Assembly (NCBI GenBank): GCA_031367715.1
Contig: JANLQJ010000077.1
Span: 17,920 to 81,919, forward strand
Source of the DNA: JANYHF01 sp031367715
GTDB lineage: Bacteria; Pseudomonadota; Alphaproteobacteria; Rhizobiales; Hyphomicrobiaceae
Reading direction: 5' to 3'
DNA length: 64,000 nt
Part shown: in pieces, positions 53,056 through 63,977 of the stretch
Position numbering within the stretch: the stretch's first letter is position 1
Layout of the letters: every line of letters begins with the position of its first letter
The notes under the pieces: generated by a model
Databases searched by the model: none
The model's input: only the letters and a program-made list of their open reading frames with translations
Told to the model about the DNA's origin: nothing
Position numbers and translations under genes: made by a program

Positions 53056-53292
53056 CTACTGAGGCCAAGCTTCGAACGACTGATTCAACCAATACTGATG
53101 GCGCCGCCTCGCGCGCTCAACCTGAGCTACAAGTGCACCAAAATCGATCAGCGACGACATGTCGTGAACCCGAAAACCCGCCAACGTCTGGGGTCGAGCC
53201 GACCAGTTTGCCTGTATCCCAATCGCATCCTGAAGGAGCTGGCAAGACGCCCGTTCCATCAAAGCTACGAACCGCGCGTATGACAAACTCAT
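53056..53292 (-). CDS. small unknown protein, 78 residues
   Basis: A strong GGGAGG site sits six bases upstream of the ATG at 53292, and the stop is 14 bases before the antitoxin-like ATG, so the two form a likely operon. The sequence is unrecognised: SYARFVALMERASCQLLQDA, then a middle with Trp/Arg and VERARRRHQYWLNQSF near the end. It does not match the FdsD delta-subunit pattern despite sitting 39 bases after fdsA on the same strand. Codon usage looks like neighbouring genes. Confidence 0.55.
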   Translation of the reverse strand: MSLSYARFVALMERASCQLLQDAIGIQANWSARPQTLAGFRVHDMSSLIDFGALVAQVERARRRHQYWLNQSFEAWPQ

Positions 53293-53331
53293 GAGGTGCC
53301 TCCCGAATCTGACTACGCCCAGTTATACTCC

Positions 53332-56190
53332 CTACTCCGCCGCCTGCACCTGATAGTTGGTCTCGCCCATCTTGCGGTGCCCCTCCTGCCATTGGCTCGG
53401 CTGGTTGGAGCGCGTCACCTGCACCGCCGTCACCTTGTATTCCGGGCAATTCGTCGCCCAGTCCGAGAACTCCGTCGTGATCACGTTCGCGCCCGTCACG
53501 GGATGATGGAAGGTCGTGTACACCACGCCCACCGGCACGCGGTCGGTGATGGTCGCCGTCAGCGAGGTCGCGCCGATGCGGCTGCCCAGGGACACGCGAT
53601 CGCCCTCGGCCACGCCGCGCTCTTCGGCGTCGTGCGGATGGATTTCCAGCACGTCTTCCGGATGCCACGTGACGTTCTCGGTCCGCCGCGTCTGCGCGCC
53701 GACGTTGTACTGGCTGAGGATGCGGCCTGTTGTGAGAATGAGCGGGAACATGCGCGTGGAGCGTTCCTCCGTGGGCACATAGTCCGTGATCATGAAGCGA
53801 CCCTTGCCACGCACGAATTTGCCGATGTGCATGGTTGGCGTGCCCATCGGAGCGGCCTCGTTCACCGGCCACTGCAGCGAACCGGCCTCGTCCAGCTTCT
53901 TGAAGCTGACGCCGGCGAAGGTGGGGGTCAGGCGGGCGATCTCGTCCATGATCTCGGCGGCGCTGTTGTAGTGCATGGGGTAGCCCATGGCGCGGGCGAG
54001 CCGGGACGTGACCTCCCATTCGGCGAGACCCGCCTTCTCCTTCATGACCATGCGCACACGGTTGATGCGGCGCTCGGCGTTGGTGAAGGTACCGTCCTTT
54101 TCCAGAAACGAGGTACCCGGCAGGAAGACGTGAGCGAAGGCGGCGGTTTCGTTCAGGAACAGGTCCTGCACCACGATGCAGTCCATGGCGCCGAGCGCGG
54201 CTTCCACATGCTTGGTGTTGGGATCGGACTGCGCGATGTCCTCGCCCTGCACGTACAGCCCACGGAACGTTCCGTCGACGGCGGCGGCGAACATGTTGGG
54301 AATGCGCAGGCCCGGCTCGGATTGGATCGGTACGCCCCAATCAGCTTCGAACAGCGCCCGCACGTCGGCGTTGCCGACATGGCGATAGCCCGGCAACTCG
54401 TGCGGGAACGAGCCCATATCACACGCCCCCTGCACGTTGTTCTGGCCACGCAGCGGATTCACGCCGACGCCCTCACGGCCAATGTTGCCGGTGAGCATGG
54501 CGAGGTTGGCCATGGCCATGACCATGGTGGAACCCTGGCTGTGCTCGGTGACGCCGAGGCCGTAGTAGATGGCCGAATTCGGGCCCTGGGCGTAGAGGCG
54601 GGCGGCGGCGCGCACCTCGGCGGCGGGCACGCTGGTGTAGGCTTCCATCGCTTCCGGCGAATTGCGCGGCTCGGCGATGAAGGCTTTCCAGCGCGTGAAC
54701 TCGATCGGATCGCAGCGTTCGGCGATATAATCGTCCTTAGCCAGATCTTCCGTGACGATCACATGCGCCAGCGAATTCATCAGCGCCACGTTGGTGCCGG
54801 GGCGCAGCTGCAGATGGTGCGACGCCTGGATGTGTGGTGTGCGCACCATATCGATGCGGCGCGGATCGGCGACGATCAGCTTCGCCCCCTGGCGCAGGCG
54901 CTTCTTCATGCGCGACGCGAACACTGGATGCCCGTCGGTCGGGTTGGCGCCGATCACGATCATGACGTCGCACTTCTCGACCGACTTGAAGTTCTGCGTG
55001 CCCGCCGAGGTGCCGAAGGTCTTGCTGAGACCATAGCCCGTGGGCGAGTGACAAACACGCGCGCAGGTGTCGGTGTTGTTGTTGCCGAAGGCGGCGCGGA
55101 TCATCTTCTGGACGACGTAGACTTCCTCGTTGGTGCAACGCGAGGACGTGATGCCGCCGATGGAATCCTTGCCGTACTTGGCCTGGATGGCCTTGAAGCG
55201 GTCAGCGGCGAACGTGATGGCCTCGTCCCAGCCGACCTTGCGCCACGGATCGGAAATTTTTTCACGGATCATCGGCGAGGTCTGACGATCCTTATGCGTG
55301 GCATAGCCCCAGGCGAAGCGTCCCTTGACGCAGGAGTGGCCCTCGTTAGCCCCGCCATCCTTGTGCGGCACCATGCGGATGACCTGATCGCCGTTGACCT
55401 CGGCCTTGAAACTGCAGCCGACGCCGCAATAGGCGCAGGTGGTGAGCACGGTCTCGGTCGGCGTGCCGTATTGCACGACCGACTTTTCGATCAGCGTCGC
55501 CGTCGGGCAGGCCTGGATGCAGGCGCCGCAGGAGACGCATTCGCTGTTCAAGAAGCCTTCGTCCATGCCGGCGGACACATGCGAGGCGAAGCCGCGTCCA
55601 TCGATGGTCAGCGCGAACGTCCCCTGCACTTCCTCGCAGGCGCGCACGCAGCGCGAGCAGACGATGCACTTCGATGGCTCGAACTGGAAATAGGGGTTGG
55701 ACAGATCTTTAGCGGGCGCAAGCGACAGCGGATTGCCATTGGCGAAATGCCCCTCGCCATCCATGCCGTAGCGCACGTCGCGCAAGCCGGTGACGCCAGC
55801 CATGTCCTGCAGCTCGCAGTCGCCATTGGCCCCGCAAGTCAGGCAATCGAGCGGGTGGTCGGAGATGTACAGCTCCATCACGCCCTTGCGGATTTTCTGC
55901 AATCGCTCTGTCTGCGTATGGACCACGATGCCGGGGGCGACGGGCGTCGTGCAGGACGCGGGCGTTCCCTTGCGGCCGTCGATCTCGACCAGGCACAGCC
56001 GGCACGAGCCGAACGCGTTCAGCGTGTCGGTGGCGCAAAGCTTGGGGATCTTCAGGTTCGCGTCCATGGCCGCGCGCATGATGCTCGTGCCTTCGGGGAC
56101 GGTCACTGAGCGGCCGTCGATCTCCAGCGTCACCATTTTCTCGGCGAGCTTGATGGGCGTGCCGTAGTCGGTCTCTTTGAGCAGGGTCAT
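53332..56190 (-). CDS. fdsA: formate dehydrogenase alpha subunit FdsA
   Basis: Molybdenum bis-PGD catalytic subunit of soluble NAD-linked formate dehydrogenase, 952 residues. Iron-sulfur motifs in order: C52/C63/C66/C80 (2Fe-2S), H112/C116/C119/C125, two 4Fe-4S sets at C175-C185 and C218-C228, and C252/C255/C259 before the Mo domain. The catalytic position in RVCHSP is Cys380, not selenocysteine. ATG at 56190 is preceded by GGAG. It is the third gene of fdsG-fdsB-fdsA; a MITE-like element lies between B and A. Confidence 0.95.
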   Translation of the reverse strand: MTLLKETDYGTPIKLAEKMVTLEIDGRSVTVPEGTSIMRAAMDANLKIPKLCATDTLNAFGSCRLCLVEIDGRKGTPASCTTPVAPGIVVHTQTERLQKIRKGVMELYISDHPLDCLTCGANGDCELQDMAGVTGLRDVRYGMDGEGHFANGNPLSLAPAKDLSNPYFQFEPSKCIVCSRCVRACEEVQGTFALTIDGRGFASHVSAGMDEGFLNSECVSCGACIQACPTATLIEKSVVQYGTPTETVLTTCAYCGVGCSFKAEVNGDQVIRMVPHKDGGANEGHSCVKGRFAWGYATHKDRQTSPMIREKISDPWRKVGWDEAITFAADRFKAIQAKYGKDSIGGITSSRCTNEEVYVVQKMIRAAFGNNNTDTCARVCHSPTGYGLSKTFGTSAGTQNFKSVEKCDVMIVIGANPTDGHPVFASRMKKRLRQGAKLIVADPRRIDMVRTPHIQASHHLQLRPGTNVALMNSLAHVIVTEDLAKDDYIAERCDPIEFTRWKAFIAEPRNSPEAMEAYTSVPAAEVRAAARLYAQGPNSAIYYGLGVTEHSQGSTMVMAMANLAMLTGNIGREGVGVNPLRGQNNVQGACDMGSFPHELPGYRHVGNADVRALFEADWGVPIQSEPGLRIPNMFAAAVDGTFRGLYVQGEDIAQSDPNTKHVEAALGAMDCIVVQDLFLNETAAFAHVFLPGTSFLEKDGTFTNAERRINRVRMVMKEKAGLAEWEVTSRLARAMGYPMHYNSAAEIMDEIARLTPTFAGVSFKKLDEAGSLQWPVNEAAPMGTPTMHIGKFVRGKGRFMITDYVPTEERSTRMFPLILTTGRILSQYNVGAQTRRTENVTWHPEDVLEIHPHDAEERGVAEGDRVSLGSRIGATSLTATITDRVPVGVVYTTFHHPVTGANVITTEFSDWATNCPEYKVTAVQVTRSNQPSQWQEGHRKMGETNYQVQAAE

Positions 56191-56238
56191 GGGGCAGCTC
56201 CGCAAAGTCAAAATCATCTGTCGGGGTCGCCCCCAGCA

Positions 56239-56369
56239 CCCCACCCCTAACCCCTCCCCACAAGAGGGAGGGGGATTCGGCCCGTTCCTGCCGGTCGTTC
56301 TGGCCTCACCCAACGGTCCCGAGGTGGTGGGACTCCCCTCCCCCTTGTGGGGAGGGGCCGGGGGTGGGG
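56239..56369. repeat. MITE-like element inside the fds operon
   Basis: 131-base element with imperfect 35-base terminal inverted repeats (56239-56273 and 56335-56369, rich in CCCCTCCCC/GGGGAGGGG), which could fold into a strong stem. It fills most of the 188-base gap between fdsB and fdsA, whereas fdsG and fdsB overlap. It is a different sequence family from the CCTTCTCCC elements near pnp. No open frame. Confidence 0.8.
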
Positions 56370-56378
56370 TTTTGATCT

Positions 56379-57937
<1,559 letters not shown>

Positions 57938-57938
<1 letters not shown>

Positions 57939-58453
57939 CATGCGCTCCTTGCTGACCCGGCCGCCAGGACGTGCGCCAAACTGCGTTCGTTGGCTCGCCC
58001 CATCAGCTTGCCATCGAGCATGGCCGCTGGCGCGAGAGCGCAATTGCCGAGGCAGTAGACGGCCTCGACCGTGACCGCGCCGTTCCTGGTCGTGCTGCCG
58101 ATCTCGATCCCGAGTGACTTGGCCACGGCAGCCGCCAGCTGATCGGCGCCCATGGCCTGGCAGGCTTCGGCCCGGCACAATTTCAGCACATGCTTGCCGG
58201 CCGGCTCGGTGCGGAAGTCGTGATAAAATGTGCGCACGCCGTAGACCTCGGCCCGCGACAGGTTGAGCGCATCGGCGATCGTTGGCAGCGTGCTGTCGGG
58301 CACGAAACCCAACGTCTCCTGAAGATCGTGCAGGATCTCGATCAAGGCGCCCGGATGATTGCCGTGCCGGTTGCAAACCGTCGTCGCCGCCGCTGTTTGC
58401 GTGGTATCCGCTACGGACGGGGACAGCTGCCGGGCTGACGCCTGATTTTGCAT
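57938..58453 (-). CDS. fdsG: formate dehydrogenase gamma subunit FdsG (NuoE-like)
   Basis: 2Fe-2S thioredoxin-fold subunit of the NAD-linked formate dehydrogenase. The cluster cysteines are C93 and C98 (LCRAEACQAM) and C134 and C138 (YCLGNCAL). NuoE features GALIEILHDLQETLGFVP and SRAEVYGVRTFYHDF are present. 171 residues from the ATG at 58453, which follows an AGGA site; an in-frame upstream extension is not conserved. It is the first gene of the fds operon; no regulator gene of the LysR type is adjacent. Confidence 0.95.
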
Positions 58454-58648
58454 TGCGATCCTATTCGTGGGCAACGGCCGAAGTTGCGCAGCAACCGTGC
58501 CGGAACTGGACCTCCGGGTCAAATTGAGCCCTGGAATTGGGCGATAGACTGGCTCTATGGTCGTCCGCCACCAAGCAGCGATGACTCATCAGCTGCCCGC
58601 GCGGGAATGATGGCCGTTACCTGTAACGAACGTTATTGCGTCGCGATT

Positions 58649-59977
58649 TTACCGCTTGGCCAATCTCGTCTTGCCCTTGCGCAGCGCTACCGGCGCATGC
58701 GTGGCCATGAAATGCCGGCAGGCCGTAAGGCTGGCATTGCAACTGAAGGCACTCGCCACCGCACCATCGCCACTACTGCTGCCGCCGATACCGTTGCCGG
58801 CCGACGCTGTGCCGGGTTTGCGCACGCCGAGCAAGGCGGCACGCTCGGGCTCGGGCAAGGCTGCCAAGGCATCATTCAACGGCGCGGCAGGATTGCTGGT
58901 GCTGCCATCTGGGCTCGGGCCATAGCTTGACGGCTTAGCCGGCAGCGGTTTGGGCTTGGGAATTTTCCCCTCGCTGGTCAGCCGGGCATAGAGCTTGATG
59001 CGTTCGGACGGTGGCTTTGCCGACGCCGTGGTCAGCGGCGGTTTGGCCGCCACCCGCCGCGCCTCCAGCGCCGGGCCCAAGCGATCCGGGCTGCCGATCC
59101 AGTTTGGCGCGCCACACCAATCGCGGACACGATCGCTTTGTGCGGCACCGCGCACTCCAGGCTTGATGACATAGCGGCCATCGCACATGCCGATGCGGGG
59201 CGGTACTTGCGTGGAAACAAACAGGTCAGACGCTGGCTTGAGGTCGCGCCAGAAATTGTTCCAAGGGCTCTTGGCGTGGCGGTCGAGGTTGGCGAGCGTC
59301 ATGTGGAATGGGAACACATGCACCTGCGCGCGGGCCTGACCATTGGCGAACGCCGCGACCACCAGATCGAACATTTCGTCGATCACGCCATCGGTCATCG
59401 CATAGCAGCCAATCGACGAGCAGGCACCGTGGATCAGGATACCCGAGCCGGTGCGTCCCAAAGTCCGGTCGAGCAGATTGGGGAAATTAATGTTGATGGC
59501 GCGGAACCAATGGCCCTGCCAGAGCAGATGATCCTGCCCGAACGAATAAAATCCCTCCGGGCTCTGACGATCGCCTTCCACCAGCTTTGGCCCGAGCACG
59601 CCGCGCCAGCGACAGATCGGATAGGTGGCAAAGCGCTTGTAGGTTTCGCCGGACTGCAGCCACAGTTCCAGCTCCGACTCCTCCTTGAACACGCGCAACA
59701 GCACCGGCGCGCCACGCACGAGGCCCGCACGGGCCAGACGCCGATCGAGGTCGCTGGGTTTGGCCGCATCACTGGGGGCCGGCGACTTTGGCAGGCCGGT
59801 GGTCGCCGACGGCATGCGAATCGACGCTGGCGCCGGGTCGTAATCACCGACCGCCGCGATGGCGCTGCCGCGCGGCACCAATGTCAGGACGAGCGCAATC
59901 GCCACAGCGATGCACTGGCCCCGGCCAAAACGCGAGTACTGGCTTCGACGCACGACCGTCTCCAAGCTGCAAGACAT
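58649..59977 (-). CDS. L,D-transpeptidase family protein (YafK/DpaA-like)
   Basis: YkuD-fold protein with a signal/TM segment (about residues 22-40). The catalytic motif HGACSSIGC has His183 and Cys191, and LRVFKEESELELWLQSG with later PEGFYSFGQDHLLWQGHWFRAININFPN match YafK. DpaA/LdtF, the E. coli YafK, detaches Lpp from peptidoglycan; a comparable role is likely but the substrate is not shown. The last 160 residues are Pro/Ser/Ala-rich and unusual for the family. 442 residues from ATG 59977. Confidence 0.87.
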   Translation of the reverse strand: MSCSLETVVRRSQYSRFGRGQCIAVAIALVLTLVPRGSAIAAVGDYDPAPASIRMPSATTGLPKSPAPSDAAKPSDLDRRLARAGLVRGAPVLLRVFKEESELELWLQSGETYKRFATYPICRWRGVLGPKLVEGDRQSPEGFYSFGQDHLLWQGHWFRAININFPNLLDRTLGRTGSGILIHGACSSIGCYAMTDGVIDEMFDLVVAAFANGQARAQVHVFPFHMTLANLDRHAKSPWNNFWRDLKPASDLFVSTQVPPRIGMCDGRYVIKPGVRGAAQSDRVRDWCGAPNWIGSPDRLGPALEARRVAAKPPLTTASAKPPSERIKLYARLTSEGKIPKPKPLPAKPSSYGPSPDGSTSNPAAPLNDALAALPEPERAALLGVRKPGTASAGNGIGGSSSGDGAVASAFSCNASLTACRHFMATHAPVALRKGKTRLAKR

Positions 59978-60295
59978 CGTCTCGATTTCCCCATGGCCAT
60001 TTAGCCTGGCACCTGACCCGCCGTCCAGCGAAGGCTTCGATTGCCGTCGCGCATCTCGCTGCATTCAATGCCTATTCCTTAAAATGACGATACTGTGACG
60101 AGGCTCGCGCAGGCTGATGCAATTTGGCATCATGCGGGGTCGCCACGCGGCGGCCGGGGTGTTGGAGAGTTGCGAATCCTGGCTGGGCCTCTATATGCCA
60201 TGATAGTAGGGGTGATTGGGCTTGAAGCAACCGCTTCCGGTCCCATTTGGCTTTTTAGATACATTTGAAACATCGAGCACAGGCACTCGTCGATC
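59978..60295. other. 318-base intergenic region with no recognised feature
   Basis: Between the divergent L,D-transpeptidase and YbhN-like genes. It must contain both promoters, but I could not identify either with confidence and saw no repeat or RNA gene. Confidence 0.5.
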
Positions 60296-61444
60296 ATGTT
60301 CCAGCATCCTGACAATGAGCAGGGCACGGATGGCATCGAGGGCCTGTTCGTTCCGTATGGGCTGAAGGTGAAGGCGCCCGAGCGGCGCACCGCCAAACGC
60401 TGGCGCCAAATCGCCAAGCTGCTGAGCCCGTTGATCGGCCTCGCCGTCATGATCGCGGCGGTGTGGGTGCTGGTGCGCATTCTGCGCAACGTCAAGCTGG
60501 CCGACGTCTATGCCGGCCTCAGCGCGATGAGTTTCGGCAGCGTCATTGCTGCCCTCGCCCTGGTGGCGCTGAGCTACATCTGCCTGATCGGCTATGACCT
60601 GATGTCGCTGCACCATCTCGGCAAGCGGCTGTCGCTGCTGCAAGTGGCGGTCGGCGGCTTTGCCTCGTTTGCGCTCGCCAACACACTCGGATTCGTGCTG
60701 CTGACGGCCGGCTCGGTACGCTACCGCGTCTACGGACCATCCGGGGTCACCGCACCCGACGTCGCGGTCATAACCATCATGTCCGGACTGACTTTCGCGC
60801 TCAGTGCCACGCTGATCATGGGCGTCAGTTTGCTGCTGGCGCCGCAGTTTGCCACGGTTGTGGACGGCCTGCCGAGCTGGGCCAATTGGACCCTCGGCAT
60901 CTCGATCGTGGCCGGTCTCAGCGGCTATGTCGGCTGGGTCTCGTCGGGCCGCAAGGCCATCACCTGGTCGGGCTACGAGATCTCGCTGCCGGGGCCGATC
61001 TCGACCATCGCGCAGCTGGCTGCCGGGGTCGGCGACATGGTGTGCGCCTCGGCCGCGCTCTATCTGCTGCTGCCAAGCGATCCGGGTACGGGATATCCGG
61101 TCTTCGTCGGGCTGTTCGCGGTCGCCATCACGCTCGGCCTGCTCAGCCATGTGCCGGGCGGCGTCGGCGTGTTCGAAAGTATCATGCTGCTGGCCGTGCC
61201 CAACATCCCGCTTGAGAAGATGCTCGCCAGCCTGCTGGTGTTCCGTGTGCTGTATTATCTGCTGCCGATGCTGGTCGCGATCATCGTCTACATCTGGTAC
61301 GAGGCGCGCCAGGCGCCGATCCTGGGGCGGTTGCGCAATAGCGGCCGGTTGGCCCGGATCGGTGTGTTGACGATCATGCGCTCGGCCCGCTCGGTCGCGC
61401 GCCGCATCGAGGGCGAATTTCGCAAGCGGCCAAGGTCGTATTGA
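60296..61444 (+). CDS. YbhN/UPF0104 family membrane protein (flippase-like domain only)
   Basis: 382-residue inner-membrane protein with about eight hydrophobic helices, related to the membrane domain of lysylphosphatidylglycerol synthase MprF, but without the catalytic synthase domain. Family stretches: ALVALSYICLIGYDLMSLHHLGKRL near residue 82, FALANTLGFVLLTAGSVRYRVYG near 118 and SHVPGGVGVFESIMLL near 283. Possible lipid transport or flipping; function not established. It is followed by an AsmA-family gene. Confidence 0.85.
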   Translation: MFQHPDNEQGTDGIEGLFVPYGLKVKAPERRTAKRWRQIAKLLSPLIGLAVMIAAVWVLVRILRNVKLADVYAGLSAMSFGSVIAALALVALSYICLIGYDLMSLHHLGKRLSLLQVAVGGFASFALANTLGFVLLTAGSVRYRVYGPSGVTAPDVAVITIMSGLTFALSATLIMGVSLLLAPQFATVVDGLPSWANWTLGISIVAGLSGYVGWVSSGRKAITWSGYEISLPGPISTIAQLAAGVGDMVCASAALYLLLPSDPGTGYPVFVGLFAVAITLGLLSHVPGGVGVFESIMLLAVPNIPLEKMLASLLVFRVLYYLLPMLVAIIVYIWYEARQAPILGRLRNSGRLARIGVLTIMRSARSVARRIEGEFRKRPRSY

Positions 61445-61693
61445 GGCATTCTGATTCGTGGTAAACTGCCGTGCATGATCCTGTCATGGTCGTGCAAGGC
61501 CGGTTTGCAGTCGCATTCAATCCGCCAACCGACGCAAAAATACCCGCTTTCCGCCATCACCGCCGCACATCCGCCCGTTATTGTTGCAATCCTGCACCAC
61601 TAGGCCAGACGCATCCAACTTCGACTATCATCGGCGCATTGATTCGCCGCCGTGTTGCAGCTGCAGCCGGCGCGCTCTCCACGAGGCCGCCGC

Positions 61694-63916
61694 ATGCGCA
61701 TTGTCTTTTACGGCTTGATGAGCCTGCTGGCCCTGATCCTCGGTGCCGGCGCCTTCCTCTATATGGCGCTGCCGACCGATTTCGTGCGCGGCGAGATCAC
61801 CAGTATTGTCCGTGAGCGGACTGGACGAATACTGACGGTCTCCGGACCGGTCTCGATCAGCCTCTATCCCGACGTCACGGTCGACCTCGCCGATGTCACC
61901 CTGTCGCCGCCCGAAGGCATGCGCGGCGAAGCCTTCCTGACCGTGCGCACGCTCGGCCTGAAAGTCCCGCTGTGGCCGCTGCTGCGCCAGCAGCTGATCG
62001 TCGAGCGCTTCATCCTGGACCAGCCGGTGATCTCGTTCCGCACCGACAAGACCGGCCGGCGCAGCTGGGATTTCGGTTCGGTCGCCGAGGCCGCTGGCGC
62101 TGGCGCCGCAAACGACACCCCAGCCCTGCGCGGCGGCAAAGCCGATGCCGGCACGGCCGCGAACACAGCCACGTTGCCTGCCTCCAAGGCGACCTCATCC
62201 ACTCGCACTCGCGTCGATGCCCTGGCCGGGCTGCAGCTGGGCGATGTCCGCATCAACCACGGCACCTTGCATGTGACCGACGACCGTACTGGCGCCAGTG
62301 ACGAGGTCACCGACATTTCGCTGCAGCTGGCGCTGGCGTCGCTGAAGGGCGCCGTGAAGGCCGATGGCTCGCTGACCTGGATGGGCGAGCCGATCGCGCT
62401 CAACACCGAGATCAGCCCGGCCGAGGGCCTGCTGACCGGCGCGCCCGTGACCACCACCGCGGCCCTCCATAGCAGCAAGGCCGATGGCACCTTCAAGGGT
62501 CGGCTGGGCCTGAACGAACCAACTCTGCTGGTGGGCAAACTCGACCTCAAGACCGGTTCGCTGCGCGAGCTGCTGCGCTGGCTGCGCCATGCACTGCCGC
62601 CCGGCCCGGGCTTTGGCGCCGCCACCATCAGCGCCGACATCGGCGTGACCGCCAAGGGCTTGAAGGCCACCAACGTCGCGGCGGTCGCCGATGGCATGAC
62701 CGCCAAGGGCAGCCTTGCCTTCGAGCAAGCCGCCGCCAAACCGATGTTGACAGCCGACCTCAGTATCGACCGGCTGGACCTGAACACCTATCTGCCGCCC
62801 AAGGACGGGGCGCCAAAAGATGCCGGGACCGGCTCGGCTCCGGCAACCGCAGCAGTTCCGGCACCGGGCAAGGACGCCAGCAAGCCTGAGCCCGAGGCGC
62901 CCGCGGCCAATGATCCTGCCACCGGCTGGAGCGCGGCGCCGATCAACGTCTCGGCGCTGCGACTTGCCGATGCCGAGCTAGCGCTTACGCTTGGCGCCTT
63001 GCAGTTCCAGAGCATCAAGGTCGGACGCAGTGTGGTTGCAGCGACGCTGAAGGACGGCAGCCTGCACACCCGCTTCAGCGAGCTGGCGCTCTATGGCGGC
63101 AAAGGCAGCGGCACGGTGGTCGTCGATGGCAGCAAGCCGGCACCCAGGATAGACGCCAATTTCGCGCTGAAATCGGTTCAGGTACAGCCGCTGCTGCTTG
63201 ACGCCGCCGGGCTCAATCGGCTTGCCGGCCGCGGCAATCTGACCTTCGCGTTTGTCGGTTCGGGCCGCAGCCAGCGCGACATCGTCAGGACGTTGATGGG
63301 CCAGGGCCGCATGGAACTGGCCGATGGCAGCGTGATCGGCTACGACGTGCCGCAGATGGTGCGTGGGCTGCAGAACGGCAATCTCGGCAACTGGCAGGAC
63401 AACCCCGCCGCCAAGACGGCGTTCAGCTCACTGACCGCCTCCTCGACCATCACCAACGGCATCATGGCGAGCGACGACCTGAATTTGGTCAGCCCGGCAC
63501 TGCACCTGACCGGCGGTGGCAAAGCCGATCTGCCGGCCAGGACGCTGGATTACACGTTGAAACCGCAAATCCTGGCGGTGGCGGATACCGCCGGGGATGC
63601 AACGGCCACGGATGCTCCGGCCGCTGAACTCGCGCCAGGCCTCAGCCTGCCGGTCCGCGTCACCGGTCCGTGGGCGCATCCCAAGATCGCCGTCGATCTC
63701 GGCGCCATCGCCAAGAACCCGGCGGCCGCGGTGAATGCGGTCAAACAAGCGCTCGGCAAGATCAAGGGCGGCGACAAGGTGCAGGAGGCGGTTGCCAAGC
63801 TGGCGGCAAGCAAGGAAGGCAAGGCGATCGGGGATTTGCTGGGCGGATTGCTGGGAAAGAAACCGGCGGGCGACGCTGCGACGGGAATCGGGTTGCAGGC
63901 GGAACCGGTACAGTAA
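61694..63916 (+). CDS. AsmA-family envelope protein
   Basis: 740-residue protein with an N-terminal membrane anchor (MRIVFYGLMSLLALILGAGA) and a long periplasmic region, the AsmA layout. AsmA-like proteins are now considered lipid-transport bridges between membranes; exact role here unknown. Family signs: TDFVRGEITSIVRERTGRILTVSG near residue 26, and the late DLSIDRLDLNTYLP and LRLADAELALTLGALQFQSIKVG segments. The middle has Pro/Ala low-complexity linkers. The ATG at 61694 starts a clear hydrophobic anchor. Confidence 0.9.
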   Translation: MRIVFYGLMSLLALILGAGAFLYMALPTDFVRGEITSIVRERTGRILTVSGPVSISLYPDVTVDLADVTLSPPEGMRGEAFLTVRTLGLKVPLWPLLRQQLIVERFILDQPVISFRTDKTGRRSWDFGSVAEAAGAGAANDTPALRGGKADAGTAANTATLPASKATSSTRTRVDALAGLQLGDVRINHGTLHVTDDRTGASDEVTDISLQLALASLKGAVKADGSLTWMGEPIALNTEISPAEGLLTGAPVTTTAALHSSKADGTFKGRLGLNEPTLLVGKLDLKTGSLRELLRWLRHALPPGPGFGAATISADIGVTAKGLKATNVAAVADGMTAKGSLAFEQAAAKPMLTADLSIDRLDLNTYLPPKDGAPKDAGTGSAPATAAVPAPGKDASKPEPEAPAANDPATGWSAAPINVSALRLADAELALTLGALQFQSIKVGRSVVAATLKDGSLHTRFSELALYGGKGSGTVVVDGSKPAPRIDANFALKSVQVQPLLLDAAGLNRLAGRGNLTFAFVGSGRSQRDIVRTLMGQGRMELADGSVIGYDVPQMVRGLQNGNLGNWQDNPAAKTAFSSLTASSTITNGIMASDDLNLVSPALHLTGGGKADLPARTLDYTLKPQILAVADTAGDATATDAPAAELAPGLSLPVRVTGPWAHPKIAVDLGAIAKNPAAAVNAVKQALGKIKGGDKVQEAVAKLAASKEGKAIGDLLGGLLGKKPAGDAATGIGLQAEPVQ

Positions 63917-63977
63917 TACCGTCCAACTTATGGTTTGACCTGTCACTTTGAAGGTTCGTGACAGAGGTCATGGCGTA

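Noticed and set aside
53056..53292. FdsD delta subunit of formate dehydrogenase
   Set aside because: Size and position fit but the expected conserved pattern (FW.PRMR-type end and MANQIG-type start) is missing.
53296..56109. Plus-strand open frame of 937 codons opposite fdsA
   Set aside because: Antisense shadow of a GC-rich gene; the fdsA protein has all cofactor motifs, and this frame has none.
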